From positions 36,561,501-36,625,500 of the forward strand of contig OV277859.1 in assembly GCA_922989275.2 (NCBI GenBank): DNA of 64,000 nucleotides, in the 5' to 3' direction. The notes beneath the pieces are model-generated. The model did not search any database, was not told the DNA's origin, and saw only the letters and a program-made list of their open reading frames with translations. Shown here piece after piece: positions 22,883 to 34,983 of this stretch. Numbering within the stretch: position 1 is the first letter of the stretch; every line of letters starts with the position of its first letter. The position numbers and the translations under genes were made by a program. The DNA is from Gari tellinella (lineage: Eukaryota > Mollusca > Bivalvia > Cardiida > Psammobiidae).

Positions 22883-23761
22883 TCAGATGAAGGTTAACTA
22901 AAAGAGGAAAGGATGAAACAGCCATTTGCATTTTACAAAAAGATAAATCGTCAGTGTTTAATGAATTTCAAAAGTAGAAGCTTTAGAAGCTGAGCTTTCT
23001 GCATGATTTTTATCATGCATTCAGCTGCAATTTGTATTTATAAAGGCCACCATGCTTCTTCATTTACCAAGAGTACATTTGTCTTATGCAAAGAGGAAAA
23101 CCTGGAGGAGCCCTTTGATCAGGTTCGGCATTGTTTATCATTTTGTAATATACATGTATTACAAAAACCCAACCCTTAATAGTAGAATAAAATGACTACA
23201 TGTACTATAGACCTATTTAGTATCTGGTGTAGTTTAAGGGGTGAGGTTAATGCATTTCTTTTGATGTACATTAAGCAGCGATTTGTCTTTAAATATCTCC
23301 TTGCATAGCTTATACCTTGAATAGCTGCTTATGGAGCAGTCACATAACTCGTAAGAAACCGTAAATAGCTCCAACTAACTCGTAACAATTCTTAATTCAC
23401 TATTAAAAGTAGCATTTATCGTAAAAAAAACGTATACTTTTATGGATGTGTGCCATCCGTAAGGAAATCGTAGAAATTCCGTGTATGTGAAGGCCCCATA
23501 GCACAAGTTGGGCTTCATGGATTTGGCACACTTTGCAGCACTTCTTTTCTGTCAGTGAAAAGATATTGATTTATCAAATGTTGTTATTTTTCTGAGAGGT
23601 CGATTTAGTTGTTTTCAATTGAGGCTATAGCGAGAAACATGTGGCATTAAAGCAAGATTTCTGAGGGGTACTTGGTGAGAAAGGATTAAGTCAGTATCTG
23701 TCTGAATCAACAACATGGACATCTGATTCAACTGTTGAACATCTAAATTGTATCTAACGCA
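22883..23761. other. Unique sequence with a weak B fragment
   Basis: GGAGGAGCCCTTTGATCAGG near 23100; otherwise nothing. Confidence 0.4.
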
Positions 23762-23888
23762 TTAACCCATAGTCTGTTTCTAGTTTTGAACACAGGTGAC
23801 CACTTAAAGCAGGTTGAAAGTAAAGCAGAATGCGCTTTAAGCTACAATCTAATAGATAATAGGAAATATTTCCTATGGAACATTTAAA
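23762..23888. mobile_element. Family A, truncated
   Basis: Half copy whose right side is lost at the start of a D copy. Confidence 0.75.
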
Positions 23889-24418
23889 CCTCTCTATTAT
23901 ATAAAACAACCACTATAACTATAAGGCTAATCGATTGTAAATTTTAACACACTTCGTGCATGTCTTTATATAAACAAAGAAGGAAAGTATCTGCGTTTGA
24001 ATTCTCAATAAAACACTCATGCGCTGTAACGTCTTAACGTGACGTCATATGGCTTCGAAAATGCGTATGCCAAGAAATGTTACTATTATGTAGCACCGTT
24101 GCGTTGTGCAAATTGTGGTTTACCTGGTTAAATTGAAGTGTTAGAATAGAAATAATAAATTAAGTCGTTGAGATGGTGGTATTTAAATCACCCAGCCTTC
24201 GGCCTCATGAGTTATAATTACTATGCATCTCAACTCCTAATTGTGTTTTATTGCCACGATAAAACACTGGTATAAATTTATTATTTCTTAAATATACAGG
24301 TGACAGCTTTAAGCAAGATGACAGTAAAACAGAAAGCAGAACGCTCCTAGCAGGAACCTGTCCATAGCAGGCACCTGTCATAAATTCCAAATAATTAACA
24401 CAATTTACATTTTACTGT
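23889..24418. mobile_element. Family D copy with a ~355-bp insertion
   Basis: D left end 23889-23937 and right part 24295-24418. The insert contains TGACGTCA (24040-24047) and an inverted pair AGAAATAATAAATT / AATTTATTATTTCT (24146, 24281). Confidence 0.65.
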
Positions 24419-24447
24419 GACTGATGATGTTACAGAAATGTGGTAGC

Positions 24448-24703
24448 TTAACCCATTACCCCATAAATACGCCTTTTTAGGCATATAATTTACTCCTCCA
24501 CTGAAGAAAATAATTCAAATTTATACAGCAATGAATATATATCACAAGAAATATTTTCTATGTTCAAGCAGATGATAGCTTAAAGCAGGCTGAAAGTAAA
24601 GCAGAATGCGCCTTAAGGCGCATTCTGCTTTACTTTCAACCTGCTTTAAGTAGTCACCTATCTTCAAATCTAGAAATAGGCTATGCATGGGGTAATGGGT
24701 TAA
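24448..24703. mobile_element. Family A copy, intact
   Basis: TTAA on both sides; perfect GCGCC/GGCGC palindrome. Confidence 0.9.
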
Positions 24704-24802
24704 AGCAAAGATAGTAATTGTCAGAAGGAGCTTTAAATTTCTGCTTTGTTTTGATTTTGCATTCAACACTGAAGTCACAAACTTACTGTGAAACAAGTAT
24801 TC

Positions 24803-24997
24803 TTAACCCTTAAAGCCAAATAAATTGTCGTCTGCTATATTTCTCGTCTGCTTCAAGTTTCAAAGTGCTTCAAAGTTGCTCAAAATTGCTGAAAATGTTG
24901 TCCGAGTGTCAAACAGCTTGGAGTTACTCGGCGTCTCATCCGGATCCAAGCTGTTTGCATATGGAGCTATAGTCGTGAGTGGCAGGCTAAGGGTTAA
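24803..24997. mobile_element. Family C copy, TTAA both sides
   Basis: TCGTCTGCTATATTTCTCGT flank; arm CAAACAGCTTGGAGTTACTC; ends AAGGGTTAA. Confidence 0.75.
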
Positions 24998-25097
24998 TAT
25001 GTCACAGTGCAGGGTCACAAACGTTTTCCTGTAGATACCAAGTGCATGATACTCTCAACTGTTGTCTCTCTCATCCTGTCACATCCAGATAGTAGCA

Positions 25098-25381
25098 ATA
25101 ACCCGTTACCCTATAAATATGCCTTTTTACGCCTTTAATTTATTCCTCTACTGAAGAAAATAATTCCAATTTATACTGTTACAAATAAGAATCATAAGAA
25201 ATATTTTCTATATTCTAGCAGATAATAGCTTAAAGTAGGTTGAAAGTAAAGCAGAATGTGCCTAAAGTAGGTTGAAAGTAAAGCAGAATGTGCCTTAAGG
25301 CACATTCTGCTTTACTTTCAACCTGCTTTAAGTGGTCACCTATTTTCAAAACTAGAAACAGGCTATAGGGTATTGGGTTAA
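25098..25381. mobile_element. Family A copy with 31-32 bp internal tandem duplication
   Basis: One palindrome arm (AAAGTAGGTTGAAAGTAAAG...) is duplicated at about 25231-25292. Confidence 0.9.
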
Positions 25382-25565
25382 AAAAAGACCTGTAAATTTT
25401 GACCACTTAATAGAAACCAAAGTCTAAACTGGCTTTAAGATAAAAAAAAAAAGTTGGTAAAGTTTAATCTCATTTTTAAGGAAAACCTCCCATGGTACAA
25501 TATTCAATACATTCATTTACATTTTGAGTAAAAATATGATTTTGATGAGAATAAAATAGAAATCT

Positions 25566-26907
25566 CCCAGGCAAAAATTGACCAAGTTTAACCATGGTTA
25601 ACCTTTGGTTCAGGGACCTATGGTTGACCATGGTTAACCATGCTTTTAACAAAAGGCAAATTGGCCGACCATGTTTGAACCATGGTTATTCCTGGTTCAA
25701 AGGGAAACCATGGTTTGATACATGGTTAGACCTTGGTCAAATAAACATGGTTGCACCATGGTTAGACCATGTTTGAACCCAGGATCATCAACCATGGTCT
25801 ACTAACTTTTATTGTTAAAAACCTGCTCCCCGGACCATAGTTAACCAGGAATTACCATGGGCAACCATGGTTAGAACCGGCTGAATTTGGAATAAGAATG
25901 ACAAACAGCAATTATAAATGTGAGACACTTCACTCATCACAATATATTTTAACCATTCTTGCTTTCATGACCTTAACCATAACCTTTTAGGCTATAATTA
26001 GAATTAATATCTATGAATTGTGGCCAGGTGGTATAGTCACTGTGACTTACATCACTAAGCTCCTCATGGCTGCAACTAGGTCACCTTCAAACAACATCAT
26101 ATTTTCAAATTAATACAAAGTTAAGTTAAAATCTAACAAGCTCCAGTAACAGAAATACTTTTGACTGTTTTCCAACTGACAAGTACTTTGCTTGCAAAGG
26201 CATATAGATAATGTGTCTTGTGTCATAGTAAACTACTAGTGGGTGGGGTACCACATGCTTTTGTTTGTATCATGTAAATATCCAAAATATATCATGCTCA
26301 TTATAAAACTGTATTTATGTAAGTTATGTAACTTACCATGAACCTGTTGGCAGGAGTCTGAACTGGTTTGGAGTCTTTAATTTTTGCCACATTCACATTT
26401 TAAAGTACAGATAAACAGACAACTTCAAATCTCTGACCTTGTGATTATGTTGTCAGCAGGTGCCCTGAGTGAAGTATAATATTCACTGTTTTGTGAAACT
26501 TACAATTGTAGCACATATTACTGATATTCTATCTGTCACACTTTTTGTCCAGAAGATATCTCCAATTCTACTGATGCTAGGGACATAAACTTTCATGCAT
26601 GGAATGAACTTGATCAGAGGAACATGGTTGGTAATTATAAATTAAAATTCATGTTCTTCAAGGTTGACAATATGGTTTGTTGTAACCATGGTCAAAAAAG
26701 CTGAACTATGGTCAACCTTAGGTCTGTAGCATTTGAACCATGTTCAACCTAGGTCAACAATATTGTGACCAGGTTTCTTTTCAAACCATGCATATGGTTC
26801 TACCATGGTCATAAATTACTGAAATTCATGTTCAACCATGGTTAAACCTGAAAAAGCATGATGAACCATGATTGGTCTTGGTCAACCATGGTCATATTTT
26901 GCCTGGG
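25566..26907. mobile_element. I element 2: arms are arrays of degenerate AACCATGGTT palindromes
   Basis: Ends CCCAGGCAAAA and TTTTGCCTGGG, with CT on both sides. The arms (25585-25880, 26625-26895) are built from AACCATGGTT-like words in both orientations. The core 26074-26622 matches the core of I element 1, while arms and ends differ. Confidence 0.75.
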
Positions 26908-26944
26908 CTTTGCTTTCAGAAATTGAACCTTAGATACTGCTTTC

Positions 26945-27460
26945 TTAACTCTTAGCATGCTGGGTAAATTTTTTTTTATCTGCAACAATTATATTATACT
27001 TGTCTGCTACTGACTGTTCTAAGAATAGAATTTGATGGATGAGTTAATTGGGTTTTAACTTTTAAGGCACTTAGCTGACAGCAGCAATACAAAATAGATC
27101 ATAATTTTATAGCGTCGATGAATGATGAAAGATGATAGATGATAAGATGAGATGATGATTTTAGAAATATGACTTTGGCTAATCTTTTTTGTTGCCAAGC
27201 AGCGTATAGCATCAAAACCACAGACCTGCCTTCCTTTTAGCTCTTGGCAGAGGAGATAATTATTTCGATCTAATAAACAAAAAATATTTCCTATGACAAT
27301 TTAGCGGAAGAACTACGGCAAAGTAGGAAGGTCTCAAATTTCTTTTCAGTAGTGTCAAACAGTTTGGATCCTGTTGAGATTGCACTACACAACTTTATTT
27401 CAGGATCCAAACCACTTGCAAAGGTAATCATGGTGTCGCCCCTAGCATGCAAAGAGTTAA
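26945..27460. mobile_element. Family C copy with a ~300-bp insertion
   Basis: TTAA at 26945 and 27457; ends CTCTTAGCATGCTGGGTAA and CCCTAGCATGCAAAGAG. Sequence from about 27034 to 27336, including a GATGA-rich microsatellite (27117-27165), interrupts the left flank. Confidence 0.75.
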
Positions 27461-27544
27461 AAATTGCAAACCAACAGGATTTTGAGTGGTAATATTTTAA
27501 AATACCTTTTTGGAGTTTACATCTATAGTACCTTTACATGTGCA

Positions 27545-27660
27545 GTGTGAGGAAAGAGTACTTAATACTTTATCCCTGACGAACAGTAAAGAACCTGATT
27601 AGAGGGTTCCTAAAGGGTCTGCACTGTGCCTGTCATACTTGGAAATATTTTGGGAACAAA
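27545..27660. repeat. Family B remnant
   Basis: Broken hairpin with GAGGGTTCC. Confidence 0.5.
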
Positions 27661-27689
27661 TCTCTCGAGAGATTATGCAAACATGTAAC

Positions 27690-27935
27690 TTATCCCTTTA
27701 CCTCAGTTACCTGTTTCTTGTTTAGAAAAGAGGTGACCAGTTAAAGAAGATTGATAGTAAAGCGGAATGCTTTGAGGCATATTCTGCTTCACTTTCAGCC
27801 TGCTTTAAGCTATCATCTGCTAGAATATAATTATGAACTATTTCTAATTTGATACATGTTCAGATCTGTATTAAGTGCAGTGGAGGAATAAATAAAAGGT
27901 ATCATAAAAAGACTTAAAGGGGAAATATGGGTTAT
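27690..27935. mobile_element. Family A copy, decayed
   Basis: Recognisable palindrome and GTGGAGGAATAAATAAAAGG flank; ends diverged. Confidence 0.7.
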
Positions 27936-28259
27936 ATTATGATATCAGATAATATAAGAGTATTGTAATTCAGCATATTTTATGGCTTATAAAGTAGAGT
28001 AACAGCAGGTAGTGATGCACAGTAATAAAATGCAATGCATAAAACTTGCATGCAGGCATGCACTGTGACAAGATTAATCAATGACTGCACAGTGTATAAT
28101 CTTTGGAATATGATCTTAAATTGTCTTTAAACTAACACAAATCTTCATCTTGTGTTTTGTCCTCTTAAAATGTGATACAGCACTCCCTTTGTACAACGAC
28201 ACTCTACGGGAGACAACAATTGTGTTCACTGTTTGGAGGGAGTCGTTATAGGGACGGAA

Positions 28260-28335
28260 ATTTGCAAACAGCTTGAATCCAGATCAGACATGCGTAATGC
28301 GGTGTTAGTGATCTGGATTTAAACTGTTTAATTGT
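28260..28335. repeat. Family C palindrome
   Basis: CAAACAGCTTGAATCCAGAT and GATCTGGATTTAAACTG. Confidence 0.6.
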
Positions 28336-28367
28336 CACTCGTTGATTTTTCTAAAAAGAGCAACAGC

Positions 28368-28530
28368 TTAACTGATTACTCCATAACTACACCTTTTTAT
28401 GCCGTTGATTTTTTCATCCACTGAAGAAAATTGTTCCACTTTATACAGTCATAAATATGTACTATAAAAATATTTTCTTTATCCTAGCCTGGTATAAAAT
28501 TGTCTAAAAAAAGCAGAATGTACCTTAAAA
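28368..28530. mobile_element. Family A, left part
   Basis: Left TTAA and flank intact; truncated in the palindrome. Confidence 0.7.
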
Positions 28531-28554
28531 CTGCCTGTTTATTTTGATATGAGA

Positions 28555-28640
28555 GGAAAAAAGTTTGAAGCCTGATCAGGCATATAGGGTTTCCAGATAG
28601 CTGGCGTCTGATCTGGCCTTAAACTGTTTGACATGAATTG
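28555..28640. repeat. Family C palindrome, decayed
   Basis: Ends GATCTGGCCTTAAACTGTTT. Confidence 0.5.
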
Positions 28641-28952
28641 CAAAGATGAATTACAGTAATATCTTCCCAATTGTCCTTGATTCAGCATATTGTACTGTAT
28701 ATATAATTATGATTGTCTTGTCACCAGGGAGGAGTATAAGTGAGACTTGCATTGCTTTTATGTTAGCTAAGGGAGGTGATAGCATAGATCTTTTACATTT
28801 AGCTCCTATATTTAGATTCTGAATTAGCGCTATATTATTTCTCCATTGCAAAACCTTACACTTGATCCTTCTTTGCTTTTTTGTGGCAATAAAATCTCTA
28901 AATCTATGGAATACTTTTTTTGATGACTTAATTCTTATGAAGACAAGTAAAT

Positions 28953-29076
28953 TTACCCCATAATCAGTTTCTTGTTTGAAAGACAGACAAACTCTTAAAG
29001 CACGCTAAAAGTAAAGCAGAATGCTCATTAAGTAGCATTCTGCTTTACTTTCAACCTGCTTAAGTGATCTATTAAA
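28953..29076. mobile_element. Family A, palindrome plus one end
   Basis: CCCCATAATCAGTTTCTTG end and a full hairpin; the other flank is missing. Confidence 0.7.
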
Positions 29077-29277
29077 TCATCTTGAAAGATACGCGAAATC
29101 CCTTATGTGTTTCGTGCCCAGGACTTCCTTAGTGGAAAAGTAACTTTCCTTTTTGTAGAAATAATCAGAGGCCTAAAAAGGCATATATTTAATGATGAGG
29201 CATTAGGCTTAAGTATTGTAAAAAAAATTCAATTTGCATATGACTGTAAATTTTAAACCATGTACATCCACTACAAT

Positions 29278-29452
29278 TAACCTGTTGAGACCTGCAGATC
29301 AGAGAGTTCCTGTCAAGGACACCCTCTGATTAGGGTCTGCATGGTGTTCATGTCATGCTTTTAAATATCTTTGAAATAATCAATGTAAACTGGTCATTTA
29401 TCAGAAAATATGATTTTTTTTATTTAAAATTTGGTATGGTAAGCGTTAAGGT
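29278..29452. repeat. Family B-like copy, decayed
   Basis: Starts TTAACCTGTTGAGACC; hairpin with a diverged loop. Confidence 0.55.
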
Positions 29453-29519
29453 ATTTACACCCTTCACAAAGAATGTAAACCAATGGTAGATCAGTTGCAC
29501 TACATGTATTTTGTCATGC

Positions 29520-29775
29520 TTTTAGCCATTTATTCAATGGTATGTCTCTAGTATTGAAAACAGGGAACCACTTAAAGAAGGTTGAAAGTAAAGCAGAATG
29601 TGCCTTTAGGCACATTCTGCTTTACTTTCAGCCTGCTTCATTAGCTACCATCTGCTAAACCAAAAAAAATAATTCTTATAATACATGATTCATGACTGTA
29701 TAAAGTAAAACTTTTTTTTTAAATGGAGGAAAAAATTAAATGAGTAAAAATGTGCATCTAAGGAGTATTGTGTGA
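29520..29775. mobile_element. Family A copy, decayed ends
   Basis: Perfect GTGCC/GGCAC hairpin; both tips diverged. Confidence 0.75.
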
Positions 29776-30132
29776 AATATTAAAGTGGCAAGTCATGATA
29801 CCCCTTCAAAATTCAAAGTACACTTATCAGTAATCTGAAATGGAAGAGTCTAGTTGCAAATTTAGCATTATAAAGGTAAAGTTTAACTAGAGAAAATCAA
29901 CCAAAGGTCTAAAGGGTTCATATGAACGATGACTGTCACTTATGCAGCTGTTACCGTTTTATGTTATATTTTATGTTTTATCAACCCATTTCCCCATAAC
30001 CTATATCTACCGGTAAGAATATGAGTTCTATGTTGAGGACCATGTTTTAGTACCATCCCTAAACAGTGTAGACAGTCCTTGAGGAGCCTTGTTACTGATC
30101 AGGGTCTTCCCTAGTTGTGGCATACTTTTAAA

Positions 30133-30275
30133 TACAGTAAAACCTCTCTAATACAACCACCAAGATCTTGAAGGAACTTTCTGTTTTACTGTCACACAGC
30201 TTTAAGCTGTCACCTGTCTTTTATACAACCAATTAGCTGTTGCTTTAGTGGTCATAATAAAGAGGTGTTACTGTA
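30133..30275. mobile_element. Family D, one arm deleted
   Basis: Both ends present; left arm missing. Confidence 0.8.
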
Positions 30276-30334
30276 TTATGGGGACATATACCCTCAAGAG
30301 TCGATATAGAGGAGTTCATTGTCAGAAAATGTAG

Positions 30335-30580
30335 CAGGGCTGCCATTTCTCCGGATTTCTCCTAAGAATTCAGATTTTTATCCTAGCATAAAACAGGCTA
30401 AAGGTAAAGCAGAATGCTCCTTAAGGCGCATTCTGATTTACTTTCAACCTGTTTTAAGTAGTCATGTGTCTTCAAAACAAGAAACAGACTATGGGATAAA
30501 GGTACAATTAGTAAAATTGCGTCTGAAAAATTGAAAATTAGAAATCTTAGGATTTTTATGATCAACTTATGGCAGCCCTG
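30335..30580. mobile_element. Family G element with an A-type palindrome in its centre
   Basis: Ends CAGGGCTGCCAT and ATGGCAGCCCTG. The interior (about 30380-30505) is A-like hairpin sequence ending AAACAGACTATGGGATAAAG. Confidence 0.75.
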
Positions 30581-30994
30581 ATACATTTGAAAATTTAATG
30601 ATAGCTTTGCAAAGGCTCAGGTGATGACAAATAGCCCTTGTCTGAAGGCCGTTAATTACTAATTACAAAAAACCAACATAGTCCTAGACACATAAAAAAT
30701 TCTATTAAACCATGGATCACAGCATTTTCAGGATGTTTTATAGTTAGTCACTGTCTTGTTAAAAGAAGTACAGAGATCTTATCATAAAACAGGTATCAGC
30801 TTTAACAAGTTGCTTCCAATTTATATTTCTGCTGTAGGTTAAATTCATAGGCACATCTCAAATGTGGGGCTTTCTTTTAGATTGCCAATGCAATCTTGTT
30901 TGAATGATTGGTTAACATGGGTTTTATCTGAACTGGTGGTAGATGAATGTATTTAATGTGATGCATTGACAAGGGGTGTTTTATTCCTCACTTC

Positions 30995-31235
30995 CAGCAT
31001 TGAGAGGGTTATAACTCCACATGCTAGCAGCTGATACATGTGCCACATGTAGTGAGTACCTTTGCAAACAGTTTGGATCCAGATGAGACGCCGCGTAATG
31101 CGGCGTCTCATCTGGATCCAAATTGTTTGACACTCTGACCCTGTTTTGAAATTTTATTTTGAAAATTCTATCCTGGAAACAGTAGGAGAAGACAATTGTT
31201 GAAGACAGAAAAAGTTACCCAGCATTGAGAGGGTT
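30995..31235. mobile_element. Family C copy with a perfect loop
   Basis: Hairpin 31067-31132 with GACGCCGCGTAATGCGGCGTC; CCAGCATTGAGAGGGTTA occurs as a direct repeat at both sides. Confidence 0.8.
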
Positions 31236-31516
31236 AATGAATATGCTGTGAGTCAACGCCAGTGCTAGTCATCCTCTGGGAAATCATTAATTGATGTGCA
31301 AGATTCTTGTAGACTTTTGAAGGTAATGCTTTAGGTGATTGTTGGGTGGGGATGATGGAGTGAGTGGATTCAGTATTTGTCATGTCTACAACTGCCCACG
31401 ATCAGTTGGGAGAATTCCAGTGGGCTGGCCAAGTAGGTAGACTGTTTGCAGGAAGGTCTCAGTTCAGATCCCTGGCTGTTAGAGTTGGAAGTAACAGGGC
31501 TCCAGTTGAAGTTACA

Positions 31517-31699
31517 CAGGGCTCCAGATAAGGGGGGTATTTCAAAAACTAAAGTCTTTATTTCTGCTTTAAACCCTATAGTGTCACTACTCATTCGAAG
31601 AGACGATTCTAATGAGTAGTAACACCATAGGATTTGATGCTGAAATAAGAGAGAAAATGTTGGATTTCTGCAGTTTACTCCCTCTTATCTGGAGCCCTG
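31517..31699. mobile_element. Family F MITE
   Basis: Ends CAGGGCTCCAGATAAGGGG and CCTCTTATCTGGAGCCCTG; core CACTACTCATTCGAAGAGAC and ATTCTAATGAGTAGTAACAC. A partial end (CAGGGCTCCAG) is duplicated just upstream at 31495. Confidence 0.8.
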
Positions 31700-32476
31700 C
31701 AGCTTGGCATTATGTATGACAAGCGGGTCCAGTGTCAGTTTATATTGGAACTGGTTAAAGTCTTATTCCTTGTGTGTATCACAAAATTGCAGCACTATAC
31801 AATATCTGCTTCAAGGGAATATATGTGACTCCTAATATAACTGGAATACTCTTGATAGGATTAAAATCCCAAATCACTCATTCATTCGCTTGAGAAAAAT
31901 ATGCAATTATTTAGGTTTAGAAAGATTTCTGCTCTTTAAAATTTATTATTCCCCATTACAAAGTGGTGTGGGATATAGTGTTACCAGTGTCTGTCCAAAC
32001 GTATGGAAGGTTAAGATTTTGTATTTACATTATTTGCGGACTAAGCACAGAGCTATAGGCATGCTTATGCACCTCGGTGTAATTCACTCTTTGATGACCT
32101 TGACCTCTGTGACTTAATTAGGTTAAGGTTTTAGAGACAGTTAATTGTTGACTTTGTACTACAGCAAATCACAAAACTTTGCATACTTATGCACTGCAAT
32201 GAGTACAGCATGTGGCATTGCATTTTGATGGTCTTGACCTTTGGCTTCTGTGACCTAGGTTTATATAATGTTTGCTTTTTAGTCCATTATGGAGTTTTTG
32301 GGTTTATGGTCAAGCACAAAGTCAGGTATCCGTATTGTATAAACATACATTTCTAGTCTTTAGAATGCTGTTAAGCAGCAACTAGCCTGGAGAAATCTAT
32401 GAGGGGTAATCAGGGTCATAACTTAATGATATGTATATAGAAAAGTCTCAAAGTGCAGTCATTAATCTTTCAATAA
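31700..32476. other. Diverged H-type monomer sequence
   Basis: GATGACCTTGACCTCTGTGA and similar phrases at 32094 and 32229 suggest old H monomers, without ends. Confidence 0.4.
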
Positions 32477-32943
32477 CAGGGCTGCCATTTTTCCTAAATC
32501 TTCGGATTTTTGACATGGTAGCTTAACTATTTCCCTCATAGAAGCGCCTTTTAGCGTATTCATATTATTCCTCCGCTGAAGAAAATAGTTCCAATTTATA
32601 CAGTTATGAATATGTATCATAAGGAGTATTTTCTTTATTCTAGCTTAATGCCGGCTGAAAGTGAAGCAGAATCCGCCTTAAGGCGCATTCTGCTTTACTT
32701 TCAACCTGCTTTAAGTAGTCACATATTTTCAAAACTAGGAAAGGGTATGAGGTAAAGGGTTAAAGCATGCTGAAAGTAAAGCAGGCGCATTCTGCTTTAC
32801 TTTAAGCATGCTTTATTTGAGCAGCCACGTGTCAACTAAATTAGAAACAGCCGATGGAGAAAAGGTACGATTCGTAAAATCGCACTTGAAAAATGCAAAT
32901 TTGAAAATCTTAGGATTTTTTATGTCAACTTTTGGCAGCCCTG
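32477..32943. mobile_element. Family G element with a full A copy nested
   Basis: Ends CAGGGCTGCCAT and TTGGCAGCCCTG; A copy 32523-32763 inside, followed by a second smaller A-like hairpin (32764-32820) and the G right arm. Confidence 0.75.
32523..32763. mobile_element. Family A copy nested in G
   Basis: TTAA on both sides (32523-32526, 32760-32763). Confidence 0.85.
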
Positions 32944-33786
32944 TAATAAAAGCTGTAACCTCTCTAAACTGTGAGAGACCTGAGGTACTGAGTTAACTTT
33001 GTTATTGCAGACTTGGCATCTGATCAGAAGCTAAACTGTTCAAATTATACACAATTTGCATATTTCCAAATATGGATGTCTGTATGATGAGAAAATCCAT
33101 GCTAATTTGAATTTTGGATTTGATTTGTACTGTGGTTGCTATGGTAAAGGCATGGATAACAAGAAATATCTTTAAAAAAGATATTCCATCGCAGGTTAAA
33201 GGTTTTTTGTGGGGTACAGTATTCACTTAACCAGAGACAAGTGTATTACACTGATTCTGACTTAACATCGTAAACATGCTAAATTTAGAGCTTATCCACG
33301 CTAAATTTAGAAATGATGACATAGTAACACAGCAATAATTTAGACTGCATCTCATTGTTTTGCCAGGTTTAAACTCGCAAGATGGATGTGAAAAAATAAC
33401 AGAACGCCAGTCTAGACCATTGGCCGATAAGAGTACTGCATTTCAAGCACGTGGTCATTGACCAGGATTTCTGATCATTCCTGATTGGTTAAATTGTTTC
33501 ATAGAGTTGCGGTCAAAACACAAAACAGACCCGTCTGCGACGGGAAAAACTGATATTAACATATGGTTTAAACCAGTAGAGAACATCTGTATTACTTAAA
33601 GACCGTTATGACCTTGGTTGGTATTATATTAACTAAAGGGTTTTTTGTGTTAAGGTCCATTTTGTGAATTAATAAAGTGTTAAAATTGTGCATTAATTTT
33701 GTGGTCATGCCTATTGTGGGGTATCTGTGGTTTACGAACACATTAATTTTGTAGTTGATTATTTAGACAAAATTTAATGTTTGCTT
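32944..33786. other. Unique sequence
   Basis: A small C-type fragment near 33010; no exon seen. Confidence 0.4.
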
Positions 33787-34038
33787 ATTACCCATTACCC
33801 CATAGCCTGTTTCTAGTATTGAAGATAGTTAACCACTTAAAGCAGGTTGAAAGTAAAGCAGAATGCGCCCTAAGGCGCATTCTGCTTTACTTTCAACCTA
33901 CTTAAAGCTACCAATTACTAGGATATAGAAGATATTACTTACTATACATAATATTTCTGGTATAAAGTTAAACTATTTTCTTCAGTGGCTTAATAAATTA
34001 AAGGCATAAAAAGGTGTATTTATGGGGTAAGGGGTTAA
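33787..34038. mobile_element. Family A copy
   Basis: Inverted orientation; loop GCGCC/GGCGC; right TTAA at 34035. Confidence 0.88.
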
Positions 34039-34255
34039 AACAGTTTTAAAGTAAAAGCTGAAATCTCTTAAAAATGCACCCACCTGTCAGTATAATTGTT
34101 CCTTACTGGATATTGTTGATGTATGAAATATCAAAGGGTGATGTTAGTCGGAGGAGGGTCAAGTTAGGATTGGAGACACTGTGAGTTAGATGATGATGGT
34201 GATGTTAGATTTAGATAAATAGTTGTAAAAACAGTAAATCTAGTTAAGCATTAGG

Positions 34256-34415
34256 TGTTTACAACAAGTGACTGCTTAAAGCAAAGTTACAGTAAAACAG
34301 AAAGCTCCTGTAGGAGCTTTCTGTTTTACTGTCACCTTGCTTTAAGCTGTCACCTGTCTTTTATACAATCAACAAGCGTTGGTTTTAGTGATCGTAATAG
34401 AGAGGTTTTACTGTA
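34256..34415. mobile_element. Family D, left end lost
   Basis: Full core palindrome and right end GAGAGGTTTTACTGTA. Confidence 0.82.
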
Positions 34416-34664
34416 CTTGCTAATGTATGCTTGGTCATATTCTAGTTTCTCTTTGAAATTTACTCTAAACTGTCACATCCTTTGAAGGCATGACTATCAG
34501 TTAGGCTGGTATTTTTGCCTAAGGATTCAAATGACCATTTCTTAGGTACTCCAAATAATGTATGCATCATGTCTTTTCCTGCAAGAAATTCTTTCTCCCG
34601 TTGTGCGATTTAGGGCTTCATCTTGTTGATTTTTAATAAAAATACGATTTTGAGCAACCATTTA

Positions 34665-34862
34665 AGCCATAACCCAATAATATACCTATTCTATGATTCC
34701 TGTTATCCATACACTACAAAAAGTAGTCCCTAGCGTTTTCAGATGGGAACTTAAGGCAGACTGAAAGTGTAGCAGGCATATTCTGCTATTATACTCTCAG
34801 CCTGCTTTAAAGGGTAACCTGTTTTCAAGACTAGAAACAGTCTATCAGGTAATAGCTTAAAA
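34665..34862. mobile_element. Family A copy, divergent and short
   Basis: Reduced palindrome (GTAGCAGGCATATTCTGCTA) with recognisable ends. Confidence 0.65.
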
Positions 34863-34983
34863 GATGTTTTTTGGTGGCAGTTTGTAAGTCTTGTGTAGCT
34901 TAATGCTAAACAAGGGACCTGCAGAATGCCCAAAAGGAGCTTTCAATAAGGAAATTTGGTCAGAGATTTCTTTGATTGATCCA

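Noticed and set aside
24040..24047. CRE palindrome TGACGTCA as an enhancer
   Set aside because: Lies in an unclassified insertion within a MITE, with no promoter context; kept only as a note.
28867..28892. AATAAA as a polyadenylation signal
   Set aside because: AATAAA is expected by chance in such AT-rich DNA and no gene end is visible nearby.
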